Assembly (NCBI RefSeq): GCF_024112395.2
Contig: NZ_CP078013.2
Span: 682,001-746,000 of the forward strand
Direction: 5' to 3'
Origin: Pseudomonas pergaminensis
Lineage (GTDB): Bacteria; Pseudomonadota; Gammaproteobacteria; Pseudomonadales; Pseudomonadaceae
Length of the DNA: 64,000 nt
Within the stretch, counting starts at the first letter, position 1, and every line of letters starts with the position of its first letter. Shown here piece after piece: positions 28,646-37,815 of the stretch. The translations under genes and the position numbers were made by a program. The notes under the pieces were generated by a model. The model was not told the DNA's origin. It did not search any database and saw only the letters and a program-made list of their open reading frames with translations.

Positions 28646-30028
28646 TCATGTCGAACCTGAGGCAGATTCACGTTGCGCAAACAGCCGCGACACTACCAAG
28701 CGATCCAGCGCCCACACTACGATCAACGACGCGCCAACCAGTGGGAAAATGATCGCCAGGCCCAGCATGATCACCATCGCGGTCTTCCACTTGGGCAGGT
28801 CGTGGCGTATCGGCGGAACACCCAAGCCACCTGCTGGCCGCCGCTTCCACCAGATCACCAGGCCACTCACGGCACTGAGCAGAATCATCAGGCAGATCAG
28901 CAGCACGACCAGTTGATTGACCCAGCCGAACATCTTGCCTTCGTGCAGCATCACGCCGGTTTCGGTGGCCCGTGCCACGAGGTTGTAGTGCTCCCAGCGC
29001 ACATCGGCCAGCACCTTGCCGGTGTACTGGTCTACGTGCAGGGTGGCGTCATTGCGCGGGTCGTTGGCGAACACCGCGATGGTGAACACACCTTCTGCGG
29101 TGGTGGGAAAGGTGATGCTGTAGCCAGGCTCGACCTTGCGCGCGTTGGCCAGGTCGACCACCTGTTGCAGGCGCAAGGTCGGCGCGGCTGGCGCTGAATG
29201 CATCGCGCCGTGATTCATGTGCTCGGCATGGTCGCCAGACATCGGCATTGGCGTGTTTTCCATGGCCCAGGGCACCGTCTGCTGGGCAGCGGTGTTGAGC
29301 ACACGCGCCTGCTGGTCCGACTGTGGCACCTGGTTCCACATCGCCGCCGGGAATGTGTTCCACAAGTCGGCGTACTGCTTGCCCCAAAAGCCGGTCCAGG
29401 TCATGCCACTGAGCAGCATCACCAGCAGCAGCGACGCGCCCCAGAAGCCAGTGACCGCGTGCATGTCACGCCAGAACACCCGGCCGCGGCTGTTGACTCT
29501 TGGCCACAGCACGCCCGCCGAGGATTTGCCGCGCGGCCACCACAGGTAGAGGCCCGACACCACCAGCATCACGCCCCAACCGGCGGCGAGTTCCACCAGC
29601 CGATCGCCGACGGTGCCAATCATCAATTCCCCGTGCAGCGCACGGGCGATGGCTTGCAGGTTGTATTTGGCGTCCTGTTCGCCGAGTACCGTGCCGCGGT
29701 AGGGGTCGACGAACACCGTCACTTCGCGCCCGTCGTTGTGCATCACAAACTGCGCACTGCTGGTGGCGTCGGCCGGCGGCAAGTACTTGCTGATGGCGGC
29801 CTTGGGGTAGGCCGCCTGGGCGCGTTGCAATTGCTCGTCGGCGCTCAGGGCGTGCTCGGCGGTCTGGACCTTGAGCAGGTCGCTGTACATCAGCGGGTCG
29901 AGCTGGGGTTTGAACAGGTAGATGATGCCGGTCAGGGCCAGCAGCACCATGAAAGGGGCGACGAAGAGCCCGGCGTAGAAGTGCCAGCGCCAGGCCAGGT
30001 TGTAGAAAGATATTTTTTGAGTGCTCAT
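28646..30028 (-). CDS. PepSY-domain membrane protein, candidate metal reductase
   Basis: A 460-residue PepSY_TM family protein. TM1 is near WRWHFYAGLFVAPFMVLLAL; TM2 near WGVMLVVSGLYLWWPRGKS; TM3 after the periplasmic part near FWGASLLLVMLLSGMTWTGF; and the last two in VVLLICLMILLSAVSGLVIW and MVIMLGLAIIFPLVGASLIV. PepSY domains are seen in QLDPLMYSDLLKV...FVDPYRGTVLG and again in LHVDQYTGKVLADVRW. A Met/His patch (MPMSGDHAEHMNHGAMHS) lies in the second periplasmic loop. Relatives such as PiuB/FoxB/VciB act in iron uptake as inner-membrane reductases. Position after oprC suggests Cu(II) reduction, which is inference. Confidence 0.85.
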   Translation of the reverse strand: MSTQKISFYNLAWRWHFYAGLFVAPFMVLLALTGIIYLFKPQLDPLMYSDLLKVQTAEHALSADEQLQRAQAAYPKAAISKYLPPADATSSAQFVMHNDGREVTVFVDPYRGTVLGEQDAKYNLQAIARALHGELMIGTVGDRLVELAAGWGVMLVVSGLYLWWPRGKSSAGVLWPRVNSRGRVFWRDMHAVTGFWGASLLLVMLLSGMTWTGFWGKQYADLWNTFPAAMWNQVPQSDQQARVLNTAAQQTVPWAMENTPMPMSGDHAEHMNHGAMHSAPAAPTLRLQQVVDLANARKVEPGYSITFPTTAEGVFTIAVFANDPRNDATLHVDQYTGKVLADVRWEHYNLVARATETGVMLHEGKMFGWVNQLVVLLICLMILLSAVSGLVIWWKRRPAGGLGVPPIRHDLPKWKTAMVIMLGLAIIFPLVGASLIVVWALDRLVVSRLFAQRESASGST

Positions 30029-30066
30029 CAGGTGCTCCGCAAGGCTTGTTATTTATCCGGTCATGA

Positions 30067-30135
30067 CCTGTAGGAACCGGCTTGCCGGCGGGGGCGATCT
30101 AATCGACGCCATCGCCGGCAGCCGGCTCCTACAGG
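30067..30135. repeat. REP hairpin (GTAGGAACCGGCTTGCCGGCG type)
   Basis: CCTGTAGGAACCGGCTTGCC at 30067 is inverted at the right end (to 30135), with two mismatches. It lies between oprC and the PepSY gene and is a third REP subtype in this window. Confidence 0.8.
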
Positions 30136-30141
30136 GGGGCG

Positions 30142-32202
30142 TCAGAAGCTCATGTCGACTTTGGTCCAAAGGGTCCGGCCTGGCTCCTTGATGGCCTGCG
30201 GGTCACTGGCCGGGTAACCGAACCCGGCGTTGCCGGCCAGGTTCAGGTGCTCGGCGTAGGCTTTGCCGAACAGGTTGTCGACACCGGTGCTGACCTTGAA
30301 GTGTTTGTTGATGCGGTACGCCGCGTTCAGCGAGAACACGCCAAAACCGCCGCTCTTGTCGAAGTCCTTGCCGACCACGTTGCCTTTGTTCTGATCGATG
30401 CGGTGTTGCGCCGCGACCACACGCCACAACGCGCCGGCGCTCCAGTCGTCTTCGCTGTAGGTGAGGCCGAAACGTGCATCCAGTGGCGGCATTTGCGGCA
30501 GGGCCTTGCCGTCGCTGCTGTTCTTGCCCCAGGCGTAGGCGAGGGTGGCGTCGGCTTTCCAGTTGCGCGTCAGTTTGTACGCTGCGCCCAATTCACCGCC
30601 CATGATGCGCGCATCCACGTTACGCGCTTGGGAAGTGGTGCCCATCATGCCGGGCTTGTAGTCGAACAGGATGAAATCCTGCACTCGGCCGATGTAGCCC
30701 GAGGCCCAGGCTTCAAGGTCCTCGGCCTTGTACTGCGCGCCGAAGTCGAGTTGGGTGGTTTTCTCCGGCTTCACGCCGTCAAAGGCATTCACCGAACCGA
30801 CCGCGCCGGTATTGGGCGAAAACAGCTCCCAGTAATCCGGGAAGCGCTCCGAGTGGCCCAGGCCTGCGTAGAGGGTGGTGGGGCTGTCGGCCAGGTCGTG
30901 TTCATAACGCACGAAGCCCGATGGCAAGGTATCGGCGCGGGTGTCGTCAGCAGTCGGGTTGGCGCGGCTGCTCATGCCCGAGCCGGTGGTTTGCCGGAAG
31001 TCCTTGGCCGAAGCGCGGTCCAGGCGTGCGCCGGTGATCAGGCGGTCGCGGTCGGCGGCGTACCAGGTGAGTTCGCCGAACACGCCGTAGTTGTGAAAGT
31101 TGGCGTCCTTGACCCGTGGCAGATCCTTGTAGGTGTCGATGCCCATGCTGCTGCGTTGGCGATGTTCGTTGGTCTGCGCGTCCAGGCCGCTGATCAACTG
31201 CACATCGGCCCAGCGCCAGGTGGCCTTGATGCGCGCGCCAAGGGTGCGGCGGTCGACGTTGGAGGCCATCGGCCCGGCCATCATCCCGGTGCCCGACGGC
31301 GTGCGCAGGCTGTAGTTGTCCATCACATGGTCGGCGTAGTTGTAGTAGACCTGGGCCTCGACCTTGTCCAATACCTCGCCGATGTTGGATTTTTCAAAGC
31401 GCAGCCCCAGGCTCTCACGCAGGAACTGCGAGCCGTCCATGCCGCGCCCGGCGTAGCGGGCTTCGCCATCGCCACGGCCAGCGGTGAGTTCCAGCAAGGT
31501 GTCGGCGTCGGGGGTGAAACCGACCGCCACATCGCCATTCCACTTGTCGTAGCGCGAGGCAACCGTGTCGTTGTTGCCGTCCTTGTAGTCATCGGCATGG
31601 GCCTGGTTGCCGATCACCCGTACGTATCCCAGCGGGCCGCCGGCGGCGGCATCGATGACTTTGTCGAAGCGCCCGTTGGAGCCGGCCAGCACACTGGCGT
31701 TGAGCCGCGTGCCCAGCTCGCCGAACTGCTCCGGCTCGCGCTCGAACAGGACGGTGCCAGCCGACGCGCCGGGGCCCCACAGCACGGTTTGCGGGCCTTT
31801 GATCACGGTGAGCTTGTCGTAGGTTTCCGGCGAAATGTAGGAGGTGGGGGCGTCCATGCGGCCAGGGCAGGCACCGAGCATCATGCTGCCGTTGGTGAGG
31901 ATATTCAGGCGTGAGCCAAACATGCCGCGCAGCACCGGGTCGCCATTGGTGCCGCCGTTACGCACCAGGGCAAAGCCGGGGATGGTCTTGAGGTAGTCGC
32001 CGCCATCGCTGGCGGGCACCGGTTGGCGCGGGTCCTTGGGGTGGGTGATCACCGTCAGTGGTGAGCTGGGGGCAATCGCGGTGATCACGGTCGGGCTCAG
32101 TTCATGCTCGTCGGCGTGAACGTGGGGCGCCAGTAATGCGCCGCATAAGGCAGCGAGCACGGGGGTACATCCCAAACGGGTGTCAGCAGAAAACCTGGAC
32201 AT
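30142..32202 (-). CDS. oprC: TonB-dependent copper receptor OprC
   Basis: Outer-membrane copper receptor, 686 residues from the ATG at 32202 (MSRFSADTRLGCTPVLAALC, signal peptide). An ATG four codons upstream is also possible. The plug contains GGDYLKTIPGFALVRNGGTN, LRGMFGSRLNILTNG and MMLGACPGRMDAPTSYISPE, whose Met/Cys-rich loop corresponds to the copper-binding element of OprC, then TVIKGPQTVLWGPGAS. The barrel ends LWTKVDMSF. It follows two DUF2946 genes and a PCuAC chaperone gene, the PA3790 neighbourhood. Periplasmic Cu would be handed to the downstream PepSY protein or the PCuAC chaperone. Confidence 0.93.
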   Translation of the reverse strand: MSRFSADTRLGCTPVLAALCGALLAPHVHADEHELSPTVITAIAPSSPLTVITHPKDPRQPVPASDGGDYLKTIPGFALVRNGGTNGDPVLRGMFGSRLNILTNGSMMLGACPGRMDAPTSYISPETYDKLTVIKGPQTVLWGPGASAGTVLFEREPEQFGELGTRLNASVLAGSNGRFDKVIDAAAGGPLGYVRVIGNQAHADDYKDGNNDTVASRYDKWNGDVAVGFTPDADTLLELTAGRGDGEARYAGRGMDGSQFLRESLGLRFEKSNIGEVLDKVEAQVYYNYADHVMDNYSLRTPSGTGMMAGPMASNVDRRTLGARIKATWRWADVQLISGLDAQTNEHRQRSSMGIDTYKDLPRVKDANFHNYGVFGELTWYAADRDRLITGARLDRASAKDFRQTTGSGMSSRANPTADDTRADTLPSGFVRYEHDLADSPTTLYAGLGHSERFPDYWELFSPNTGAVGSVNAFDGVKPEKTTQLDFGAQYKAEDLEAWASGYIGRVQDFILFDYKPGMMGTTSQARNVDARIMGGELGAAYKLTRNWKADATLAYAWGKNSSDGKALPQMPPLDARFGLTYSEDDWSAGALWRVVAAQHRIDQNKGNVVGKDFDKSGGFGVFSLNAAYRINKHFKVSTGVDNLFGKAYAEHLNLAGNAGFGYPASDPQAIKEPGRTLWTKVDMSF

Positions 32203-32295
32203 GACAAATTCCATCAATCATTCGTAAACAACACGGCCAGCAGCCTGCGGCTGTCTGTCTAAAGTCGGCCGGGGTGAAGTAACGGTGTGAAGTGC

Positions 32296-32691
32296 TTACG
32301 AGGCGATGGGCGGGGCGCGACTGCGGGCGCCCGGGAAGATACTCTGCCGGGCATGGCCCAGGCGTGTGGCGGGGGTGAGGGCGTTGGCGGGCGGCGGGCT
32401 GCTCAGGGTAAAGGTTGAAATGCCGCCGGGCAGGGCTGGGCAGCTATAGAGCAGGTCACAATAGCCGCACTTGGACCAGAGGGCGTGGTGTTCGTCAGGG
32501 GCTTGCTTGTGATGGGTTTCGCCGTGCTCCATCGGCATGTCCATGGACATGGACATACCGGCGTGATGATCCATCGGCATCGCTTGGGAAATCAGCGGAC
32601 CGATAAAGATCATCAGCATGGCGAACAGGCTGATCCAACTGCCGCTTCTCAGGCGGGAGTGTGGAGATAACCTGGCGCGAGGGGCGCCCAT
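32296..32691 (-). CDS. DUF2946 small protein with Met/His-rich copper-binding region
   Basis: A 131-residue protein with an N-terminal hydrophobic helix (SWISLFAMLMIFIGPLISQA), a Met/His run (MPMDHHAGMSMSMDMPMEHG, then ETHHKQAPDEHH) and CGYCDLLYSCP, the DUF2946 Cys motif. The tail is proline/alanine-rich. It starts 11 bases after the PCuAC gene and precedes oprC, so it belongs to the copper operon. Metal binding is inferred from composition; no enzymatic motif is present. Confidence 0.85.
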   Translation of the reverse strand: MGAPRARLSPHSRLRSGSWISLFAMLMIFIGPLISQAMPMDHHAGMSMSMDMPMEHGETHHKQAPDEHHALWSKCGYCDLLYSCPALPGGISTFTLSSPPPANALTPATRLGHARQSIFPGARSRAPPIAS

Positions 32692-32702
32692 CGGGAGTCT
32701 AC

Positions 32703-33185
32703 CTACTGGGCGTGCTTATGCTCGTGGGTGGCCATTGGCGGCGTTTTTTGCACGCTGACTTCCACCTCGACCTTGCCGGCTTTCTCGAAGGTCAGGGTCA
32801 GCGGGAATTGCTTGCCGTCGGCCAACAGGCTGCGGTCCTTGAGGCCCAGCAGCATCACGTGATACGCCATGGGCGCGAAGGTCAGATCGCCTTTGGCCGG
32901 TACGGCCACGCTGGGCACTTGTTGCATCTTCATCAAGTCGCCTTGCATCACATGCTCGTGCAACTCGGCCTTGTCCGCCACGGGCGTCTCGACACCGAGC
33001 AAACGGTCCGCCGTTTCGCCGGTGTTATGAATCACGAAATACGCCGCGACAGTCGGCGCATTGGGCGGCAATTCCTGGGACCAGGGTTCACGGATCTCCA
33101 GTTCGCCGACCTTGTAGTCATCGGCATTGGCAGCACTGAACACCGGCAACAACAACGCAGCCAGAAGCAGGGAAGATTTGAGCAT
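32703..33185 (-). CDS. PCu(A)C periplasmic copper chaperone
   Basis: A 160-residue secreted protein with signal peptide MLKSSLLLAALLLPVFSAAN. It carries the family metal site: ELHEHVMQGDLMKM (H, M and M ligands) and MAYHVMLLG (H and M), fitting the H(M)X10MX21HXM pattern of PCuAC. A His-rich tail, MATHEHKHAQ, adds another likely metal site. PCuAC proteins bind Cu(I) in the periplasm and deliver it to cytochrome oxidase and other targets. It sits between two DUF2946 genes. Confidence 0.93.
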   Translation of the reverse strand: MLKSSLLLAALLLPVFSAANADDYKVGELEIREPWSQELPPNAPTVAAYFVIHNTGETADRLLGVETPVADKAELHEHVMQGDLMKMQQVPSVAVPAKGDLTFAPMAYHVMLLGLKDRSLLADGKQFPLTLTFEKAGKVEVEVSVQKTPPMATHEHKHAQ

Positions 33186-33231
33186 GGCAGTTCTCCAGAA
33201 CGGTTCTAAACGCAGTTCACTTGCGAAGAAA

Positions 33232-33627
33232 TCAGACCGTCGGGGAGGCGCGGGGGTTAAGACTCGGCCATTGCTGGCGCGGGGTAGGTTGCTGGAGCGC
33301 AGACGGCGTCAGGTGCTGGAACGCGTCGAACCGCGTCACATACAACTGCGGCACATGCCCCGGCAACGCCACCACCGGCGTCGAGCCCGAGCAGCACCAG
33401 CAATGCTGCATGGTGGAGTGATCGTCCTGCTGCGGCGCCGGAATCTCCAGTTGGCCCAGGGCAATAGTCTTCAGACTGGCACCATTGGAGGAGCAGAAGC
33501 TGCCCCACAGCAATTGCTGCACCGGGTCCTGGGATTGCTGCATCGCACTGGCCATCGGCATGGCAAAGGCGTTGAACAGCACTGCAAGGCAGGCGATCCA
33601 GGCGATTGCAAAGCGTTGACGGGCCAT
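33232..33627 (-). CDS. DUF2946 small protein, first gene of the copper operon
   Basis: About 131 residues from the ATG at 33627 (MARQRFAIAWIACLAVLFNA), which opens with a signal-like hydrophobic helix ending MPMASA. The core has LWGSFCSSNGASLKTIALG and the Cys motif HSTMQHCWCCSGSTP characteristic of DUF2946. A TTG three codons upstream is an alternative start. The gene is followed by the PCuAC chaperone, a second DUF2946 protein and oprC. A 9-base inverted repeat sits just upstream. Confidence 0.85.
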   Translation of the reverse strand: MARQRFAIAWIACLAVLFNAFAMPMASAMQQSQDPVQQLLWGSFCSSNGASLKTIALGQLEIPAPQQDDHSTMQHCWCCSGSTPVVALPGHVPQLYVTRFDAFQHLTPSALQQPTPRQQWPSLNPRASPTV

Positions 33628-33649
33628 GGCGGACAATCCGTAGGGTTAA

Positions 33650-33678
33650 ACGATCAGGCGGGTATTTAGCCTGATCGT
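33650..33678 (-). promoter_or_regulatory. Perfect inverted repeat upstream of the copper operon
   Basis: ACGATCAGG (33650-33658) and CCTGATCGT (33670-33678) are exact inverted copies with an 11-base loop, 23 bases before the first gene. On the coding strand a TAAAT element lies in the loop and TTTACT about 18 bases upstream, so the repeat may overlap the promoter as an operator or form a leader hairpin. Confidence 0.4.
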
Positions 33679-33784
33679 AGGGGAGAAGTAAAAACAGGGC
33701 ATGTGGTTTGGTGTCGCAGTGCCAGTGGTTGAGGATAGACGGGAACTGAGAGGTTGCCGATATCAAGGACAACGCGGTGCTAAA

Positions 33785-33874
33785 TGTGGGAGCGGGCTTG
33801 CTCGCGAAAGCGGAGTGTCAGCCAATACATCAGGTGACTGATACACCGCATTCGCGAGCAAGCCCGCTCCCACA
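33785..33874. repeat. REP hairpin (GCGGGCTTGCTCGCG type) between cobK and the copper operon
   Basis: TGTGGGAGCGGGCTTGCTCG starting near 33785 is inverted at 33851-33874. Otherwise I see nothing in the 262-base gap 33628-33889 apart from the repeat at 33650-33678. Confidence 0.85.
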
Positions 33875-33889
33875 GGGGATAGTCGTCGT

Positions 33890-34609
33890 TCAGAAAACGG
33901 TGATTGTCTGCAGCACCGCGGCCACGCTGGTGAATTCTTGATCTACGGCTGCCAACACCGGCCGCTTCAACACCAACACCGGCACCCCAAGCTCCCTTGC
34001 CACTTCCAGCTTCGGCTCCGTCGCGGTGCTGCCGCTGTTCTTGCTGATCAACACATCAATGCCACGCCGTGCGAACAACGCACGCTCATCTTCGATCAAG
34101 AACGGCCCACGCGCGCCGATCACTTCACAGCGCTCGCTCCCCGGATACACATCCAACGCGCGCAGTGTCCAGAACTGCTCCGGCGGGATTTCATCAATGT
34201 GCTGCAACGGCTCGCGGCCAAGCGTGAACAGCGGACGCTTGAAGGGTTTAAGCGCTTCAATCAACGAGGCCCAATCACTGACCTCGCGCCAATCATCTCC
34301 CGTCTGCGGCTGCCACGCCGGTCGGCGCAAAGCCCAGCAAGGCACGCCGCTCAACTGCGCAGCCTCGGCCGCATTTCGGCTGATCTGCGCCGCGTACGGA
34401 TGGGTCGCGTCGAGAATCAGGCCAACCCCCTCATCCCGAACAAACTGCGCCAAGCCCTCGGCCCCGCCGTAGCCGCCCACTCGCACCTGGCATGTGAGAT
34501 CGGTAGGCACACGGCCGACCCCGGCCAAACTGTAGATATGCTCTGGCCCCAAGGTCCGCGCGATAGCCAGCGCTTCAGTCACGCCACCCAACAGCAAGAT
34601 GCGTTTCAT
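33890..34609 (-). CDS. cobK: Precorrin-6A reductase
   Basis: NADPH-dependent reductase of cobalamin biosynthesis, 239 residues. It begins [20 protein letters not shown] and has the family segments [40 protein letters not shown] and [20 protein letters not shown]. It overlaps cobL by four bases and is the second gene of a leftward cobL-cobK pair divergent from cobGHIJ. Confidence 0.93.
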   Translation of the reverse strand: MKRILLLGGVTEALAIARTLGPEHIYSLAGVGRVPTDLTCQVRVGGYGGAEGLAQFVRDEGVGLILDATHPYAAQISRNAAEAAQLSGVPCWALRRPAWQPQTGDDWREVSDWASLIEALKPFKRPLFTLGREPLQHIDEIPPEQFWTLRALDVYPGSERCEVIGARGPFLIEDERALFARRGIDVLISKNSGSTATEPKLEVARELGVPVLVLKRPVLAAVDQEFTSVAAVLQTITVF

Positions 34610-35811
34610 AGCGGCTTGACCACTTCCAGCAAGGTAATCGGCAACGCCTGGCGCCAGGTATCGAATTCCCCCAGCGGCTGGGCCTGCGCCACATGGACGC
34701 GGGTCAACTCGCCGCCATGTTGCGCGCGCCAGTTCATCAAGGTCATTTCACTTTGCAGGGTCACAGCATTGGCGACCAGGCGGCCACCGGGGCGTAGATG
34801 TTGCCAGCAGGTGTCGAGCACGCCTTCGCGGGTGACGCCGCCGCCGATGAAGATCGCGTCCGGTGCTTCCAGGCCCAGCAACGCCTCGGGCGCCCTGCCG
34901 CGAACCAACTGCAGGCCAGGCACGCCAAGCGCATCGCGGTTGTGTTCGATCAGGCCTTGCCGACCTTCATCCGCTTCAATCGCCAACGCTCGGCAACTCG
35001 TGTGCGCACGCATCCATTCGATACCAATGGAGCCGCTGCCCGCGCCCACGTCCCACAGCAGTTCACCGGGCATCGGGGCGAGGCGGGCGAGGGTCATGGC
35101 GCGCACGTCGCGCTTGGTCAATTGACCGTCGTGCTTGAAGGCTGAGTCGGGCAGGCCCGCCAGGCGTGAAAGGCGTGGTGTATCGCTGGAGGCCACGCAC
35201 TCGATGGCGACCAGATTCAAATCGGCGACTGAGGTGTGTTGCCAATCAGCAGCCAAACCGTCGATGCGCCGCTCATCCGCACCGCCCAGGTGTTCAAACA
35301 CGCTCAACCGGCTGGGCCCGAACCCTGACTTAGCCAACAATGAGGCAATCAACGCCGGACTGCGCCCGTCATTGCTCAATACCAGCAATCGCACGCCACT
35401 GGCCATGTGCGCATTCAGCACCGCCAATGGCCGGGCGACCACGGATAACGTCACCACCTCCTGCAACGGCCAGCCCAGCCGCGCCGCCGCCAGGGACACC
35501 GATGAGGGCGCCGGTAAAATCAGCAACTCCTGCGCTGCCACCTGCCGCACCAGACTGGCCCCCACGCCATAAAACATCGGGTCGCCGCTGGCCAGCACAC
35601 ACACCGGCTCGCCACGCCGCGCCAGCACGGGTTCCAGGGAAAACGGGCTCGGCCACAACTGACGCTCGCCCCGAATACACACCGGCAACAGGTCCAACTG
35701 GCGCTGACCTCCTATAATCCGAGTGGCGCGCAACAGGGCATGCCGGGCATTTCTGCCCAGCCCCTTGAAGCCGTCTTCACCGATGCCTACAACCGTCAGC
35801 CAGGGCGACAT
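34606..35811 (-). CDS. cobL: Precorrin-6Y C5,15-methyltransferase (decarboxylating), CbiE-CbiT fusion
   Basis: A 401-residue bifunctional enzyme of the cobalamin corrin ring pathway. The N-terminal CbiE half is an SAM-dependent tetrapyrrole methylase ([40 protein letters not shown]). The C-terminal CbiT half is a Rossmann methyltransferase/decarboxylase ([40 protein letters not shown]). Fusion of the two is usual in aerobic-pathway organisms. Its start at 35811 faces cobG across a 95-base divergent promoter region in which I see no cobalamin riboswitch. Confidence 0.95.
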   Translation of the reverse strand: MSPWLTVVGIGEDGFKGLGRNARHALLRATRIIGGQRQLDLLPVCIRGERQLWPSPFSLEPVLARRGEPVCVLASGDPMFYGVGASLVRQVAAQELLILPAPSSVSLAAARLGWPLQEVVTLSVVARPLAVLNAHMASGVRLLVLSNDGRSPALIASLLAKSGFGPSRLSVFEHLGGADERRIDGLAADWQHTSVADLNLVAIECVASSDTPRLSRLAGLPDSAFKHDGQLTKRDVRAMTLARLAPMPGELLWDVGAGSGSIGIEWMRAHTSCRALAIEADEGRQGLIEHNRDALGVPGLQLVRGRAPEALLGLEAPDAIFIGGGVTREGVLDTCWQHLRPGGRLVANAVTLQSEMTLMNWRAQHGGELTRVHVAQAQPLGEFDTWRQALPITLLEVVKPL

Positions 35812-35906
35812 ATGGATTCCTTGAACGACATCCGACGGGCAGGCTTTTCATGCCGGCGGACAAAGCAGGCATAATACCGCGCCTTTACCTGTGAACCGGT
35901 AGCCCC

Positions 35907-37196
35907 GTGAACCCAACACACACTGCGAATACCTTGCGCCCCTCGGCTTGTCCGGGGTTGCTGCGTATCGTCCAGGCGTTGGATGGCGGGATTTGCCGGA
36001 TCAAACTGGCCGGTGGTTCCATCACCAGCGAGCAAGCCCATGCGGTGGCGGATGCGGCCCAGGCTTACGCGGGCGGGGTGATCGAGGCGACCAACCGCGC
36101 CAACCTGCAGATTCGCGGGATCGGCGCCGAAGAGGACGCCTTGATCGCCAAGCTGCTGGCCGCAGGCCTGGGCCCCAGCAACGCGGCCGGTGACGATGTA
36201 CGCAACTTGATGCTCAGCCCCAGCGCCGGCATCGACCCGCAGATGCTGTTCGACACCCGCCTGCTGGCCGATGAAATCCTCGCCACCCTGCAAACCCATC
36301 CGCGTTTCCATGAGCTGTCGGCCAAGTTCGCCGTGCAACTGGATGGCGGTGAAGCCCTGGCGATGCTCGAACATCATCATGACGTGTGGCTGTCGGCCTT
36401 CGTACGCGATGGTGAGACGCTCCTGGCGTTTGGCCTGGCCGGTTGCCCAGGGTTGGATGCACCGTTGGCGGCCGTGCCGTTGGCGCAGGGCCATGCGCTG
36501 GTGGTGGCGGTGCTGGAGGCGTTTCTTGATCTCGCCACCCCGGAGCAAACCCGCATGCGTCATCTGCCTGTGGATAACTTGCTGAGCCATCTGCACCTGA
36601 ATCTGCTGCCGGTTGACGGCTTCAAACGCCCGCCCAGCGGCGCTTTACTGCACCTTGGGACGTATCCACAGTCGCAACAGAATCAGTTTTACGTTGCTGC
36701 GATCGCACCCTTGGGTCGCCTGGACGCGACGATGCTCAGGGGTGTCGCGCAACTCGCCAGCGAGTACGGCGACAGCACGTTGCGCTTCACCCCTTGGCAG
36801 GGCGTGCTGCTGCCCAACGTCGAAAAGCCTCACGCCGTGACCGAGCGCCTGGCGCAACTGGGCTTTCTCGTCTCGGTCGACCAACCGCTGGCGCGCATGA
36901 CTGCCTGCACCGGCTCCAGCGGCTGCGGCAAAGGCCTGGCCGACACCAAGGCGGACGCCCAGCAACTGGCCGCGCTCGACCCAGGCGTTGATGTGCACGT
37001 GTCCGGCTGCCCACGTTCCTGCGCCGCTGCGCACGTTGCGCCGGTGACCCTGTTGGCAGTGAGCCCCGGCCACTACGACCTCTATTTCCGCGATGCAGCC
37101 CACCCAGGTTTTGGCCGGCTGCACGCGCGCACCCTTTCCATTGAAGCGACGGGCGCCTTGCTGCGCGCTCGCCCACGGAGCAACACCGATGATTGA
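35907..37196 (+). CDS. cobG: Precorrin-3B synthase
   Basis: A 429-residue monooxygenase-type enzyme of the aerobic (O2-dependent) cobalamin pathway, related to sulfite/nitrite reductases. The start is a GTG at 35907. Two ferredoxin-like half-domains are seen (GICRIKLAGGSITSEQAHAV; LDATMLRGVAQLASEYGDST), with an iron-sulfur cluster motif near the C-terminus (TACTGSSGCGKG and VSGCPRSCAAAH, two Cys pairs). Its presence shows that the organism uses the aerobic route. It overlaps cobH by eight bases. Confidence 0.94.
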   Translation: MNPTHTANTLRPSACPGLLRIVQALDGGICRIKLAGGSITSEQAHAVADAAQAYAGGVIEATNRANLQIRGIGAEEDALIAKLLAAGLGPSNAAGDDVRNLMLSPSAGIDPQMLFDTRLLADEILATLQTHPRFHELSAKFAVQLDGGEALAMLEHHHDVWLSAFVRDGETLLAFGLAGCPGLDAPLAAVPLAQGHALVVAVLEAFLDLATPEQTRMRHLPVDNLLSHLHLNLLPVDGFKRPPSGALLHLGTYPQSQQNQFYVAAIAPLGRLDATMLRGVAQLASEYGDSTLRFTPWQGVLLPNVEKPHAVTERLAQLGFLVSVDQPLARMTACTGSSGCGKGLADTKADAQQLAALDPGVDVHVSGCPRSCAAAHVAPVTLLAVSPGHYDLYFRDAAHPGFGRLHARTLSIEATGALLRARPRSNTDD

Positions 37197-37815
37197 TTAC
37201 ATCCGCGACGGTCAGGAGATCTACCGCAACTCCTTCGCCATTATTCGCGCGGAAGCCAAGTTGGACCGCATCCCGGCCGACCTGGAAAAACTCGCGGTGC
37301 GCGTGATTCATGCCTGCGGCATGGTCGAGGCCATCGACGGCCTGCAGTTCTCCGAAGGTGCGGGCAAGGCCGGGCGCGATGCGCTGGCCGCCGGTGCGCC
37401 GATTCTGTGCGATGCGCGGATGGTCTCCGAAGGCGTGACCCGCGCGCGGCTGCCAGCCAACAACGAAGTGATCTGCACCTTGCGCGACGACAGCGTGCCG
37501 CAATTGGCACGGGAGTTGGGCAACACCCGCTCCGCTGCGGCGCTGGAGCTGTGGCGTCCGCACCTCGAAGGCAGCGTGGTAGTGATCGGCAACGCGCCGA
37601 CCGCCTTGTTCTACCTGCTGGAAATGCTCGACGCCGGCGCACCGAAACCGGCGTTGATCCTCGGCTTCCCGGTGGGTTTCGTTGGCGCCGCCGAGTCCAA
37701 GGCGATGCTGGCCGCCGACAGCCGTGGCGTGCCGTTCGTGATCATGCAGGGCCGCCTGGGTGGCAGTGCCATGGCCGCCGCCGCAGTGAATGCCCTGGCC
37801 ACGGAGGTCGAATAA
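37189..37815 (+). CDS. cobH: Precorrin-8X methylmutase
   Basis: A 208-residue isomerase moving the C11 methyl group to C12 to give hydrogenobyrinate. The start [20 protein letters not shown] at 37189 lies inside the end of cobG. The catalytic His is in [16 protein letters not shown], and the conserved [20 protein letters not shown] and [13 protein letters not shown] are present. The stop shares one base with the cobI start (TAATG). Confidence 0.95.
   Translation: MIDYIRDGQEIYRNSFAIIRAEAKLDRIPADLEKLAVRVIHACGMVEAIDGLQFSEGAGKAGRDALAAGAPILCDARMVSEGVTRARLPANNEVICTLRDDSVPQLARELGNTRSAAALELWRPHLEGSVVVIGNAPTALFYLLEMLDAGAPKPALILGFPVGFVGAAESKAMLAADSRGVPFVIMQGRLGGSAMAAAAVNALATEVE

Noticed and set aside
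35812..35906. Possible cobalamin riboswitch between cobL and cobG
   Set aside because: The spacer is only 95 bases and lacks the B12-box and the conserved core; no room for the roughly 200-base aptamer.
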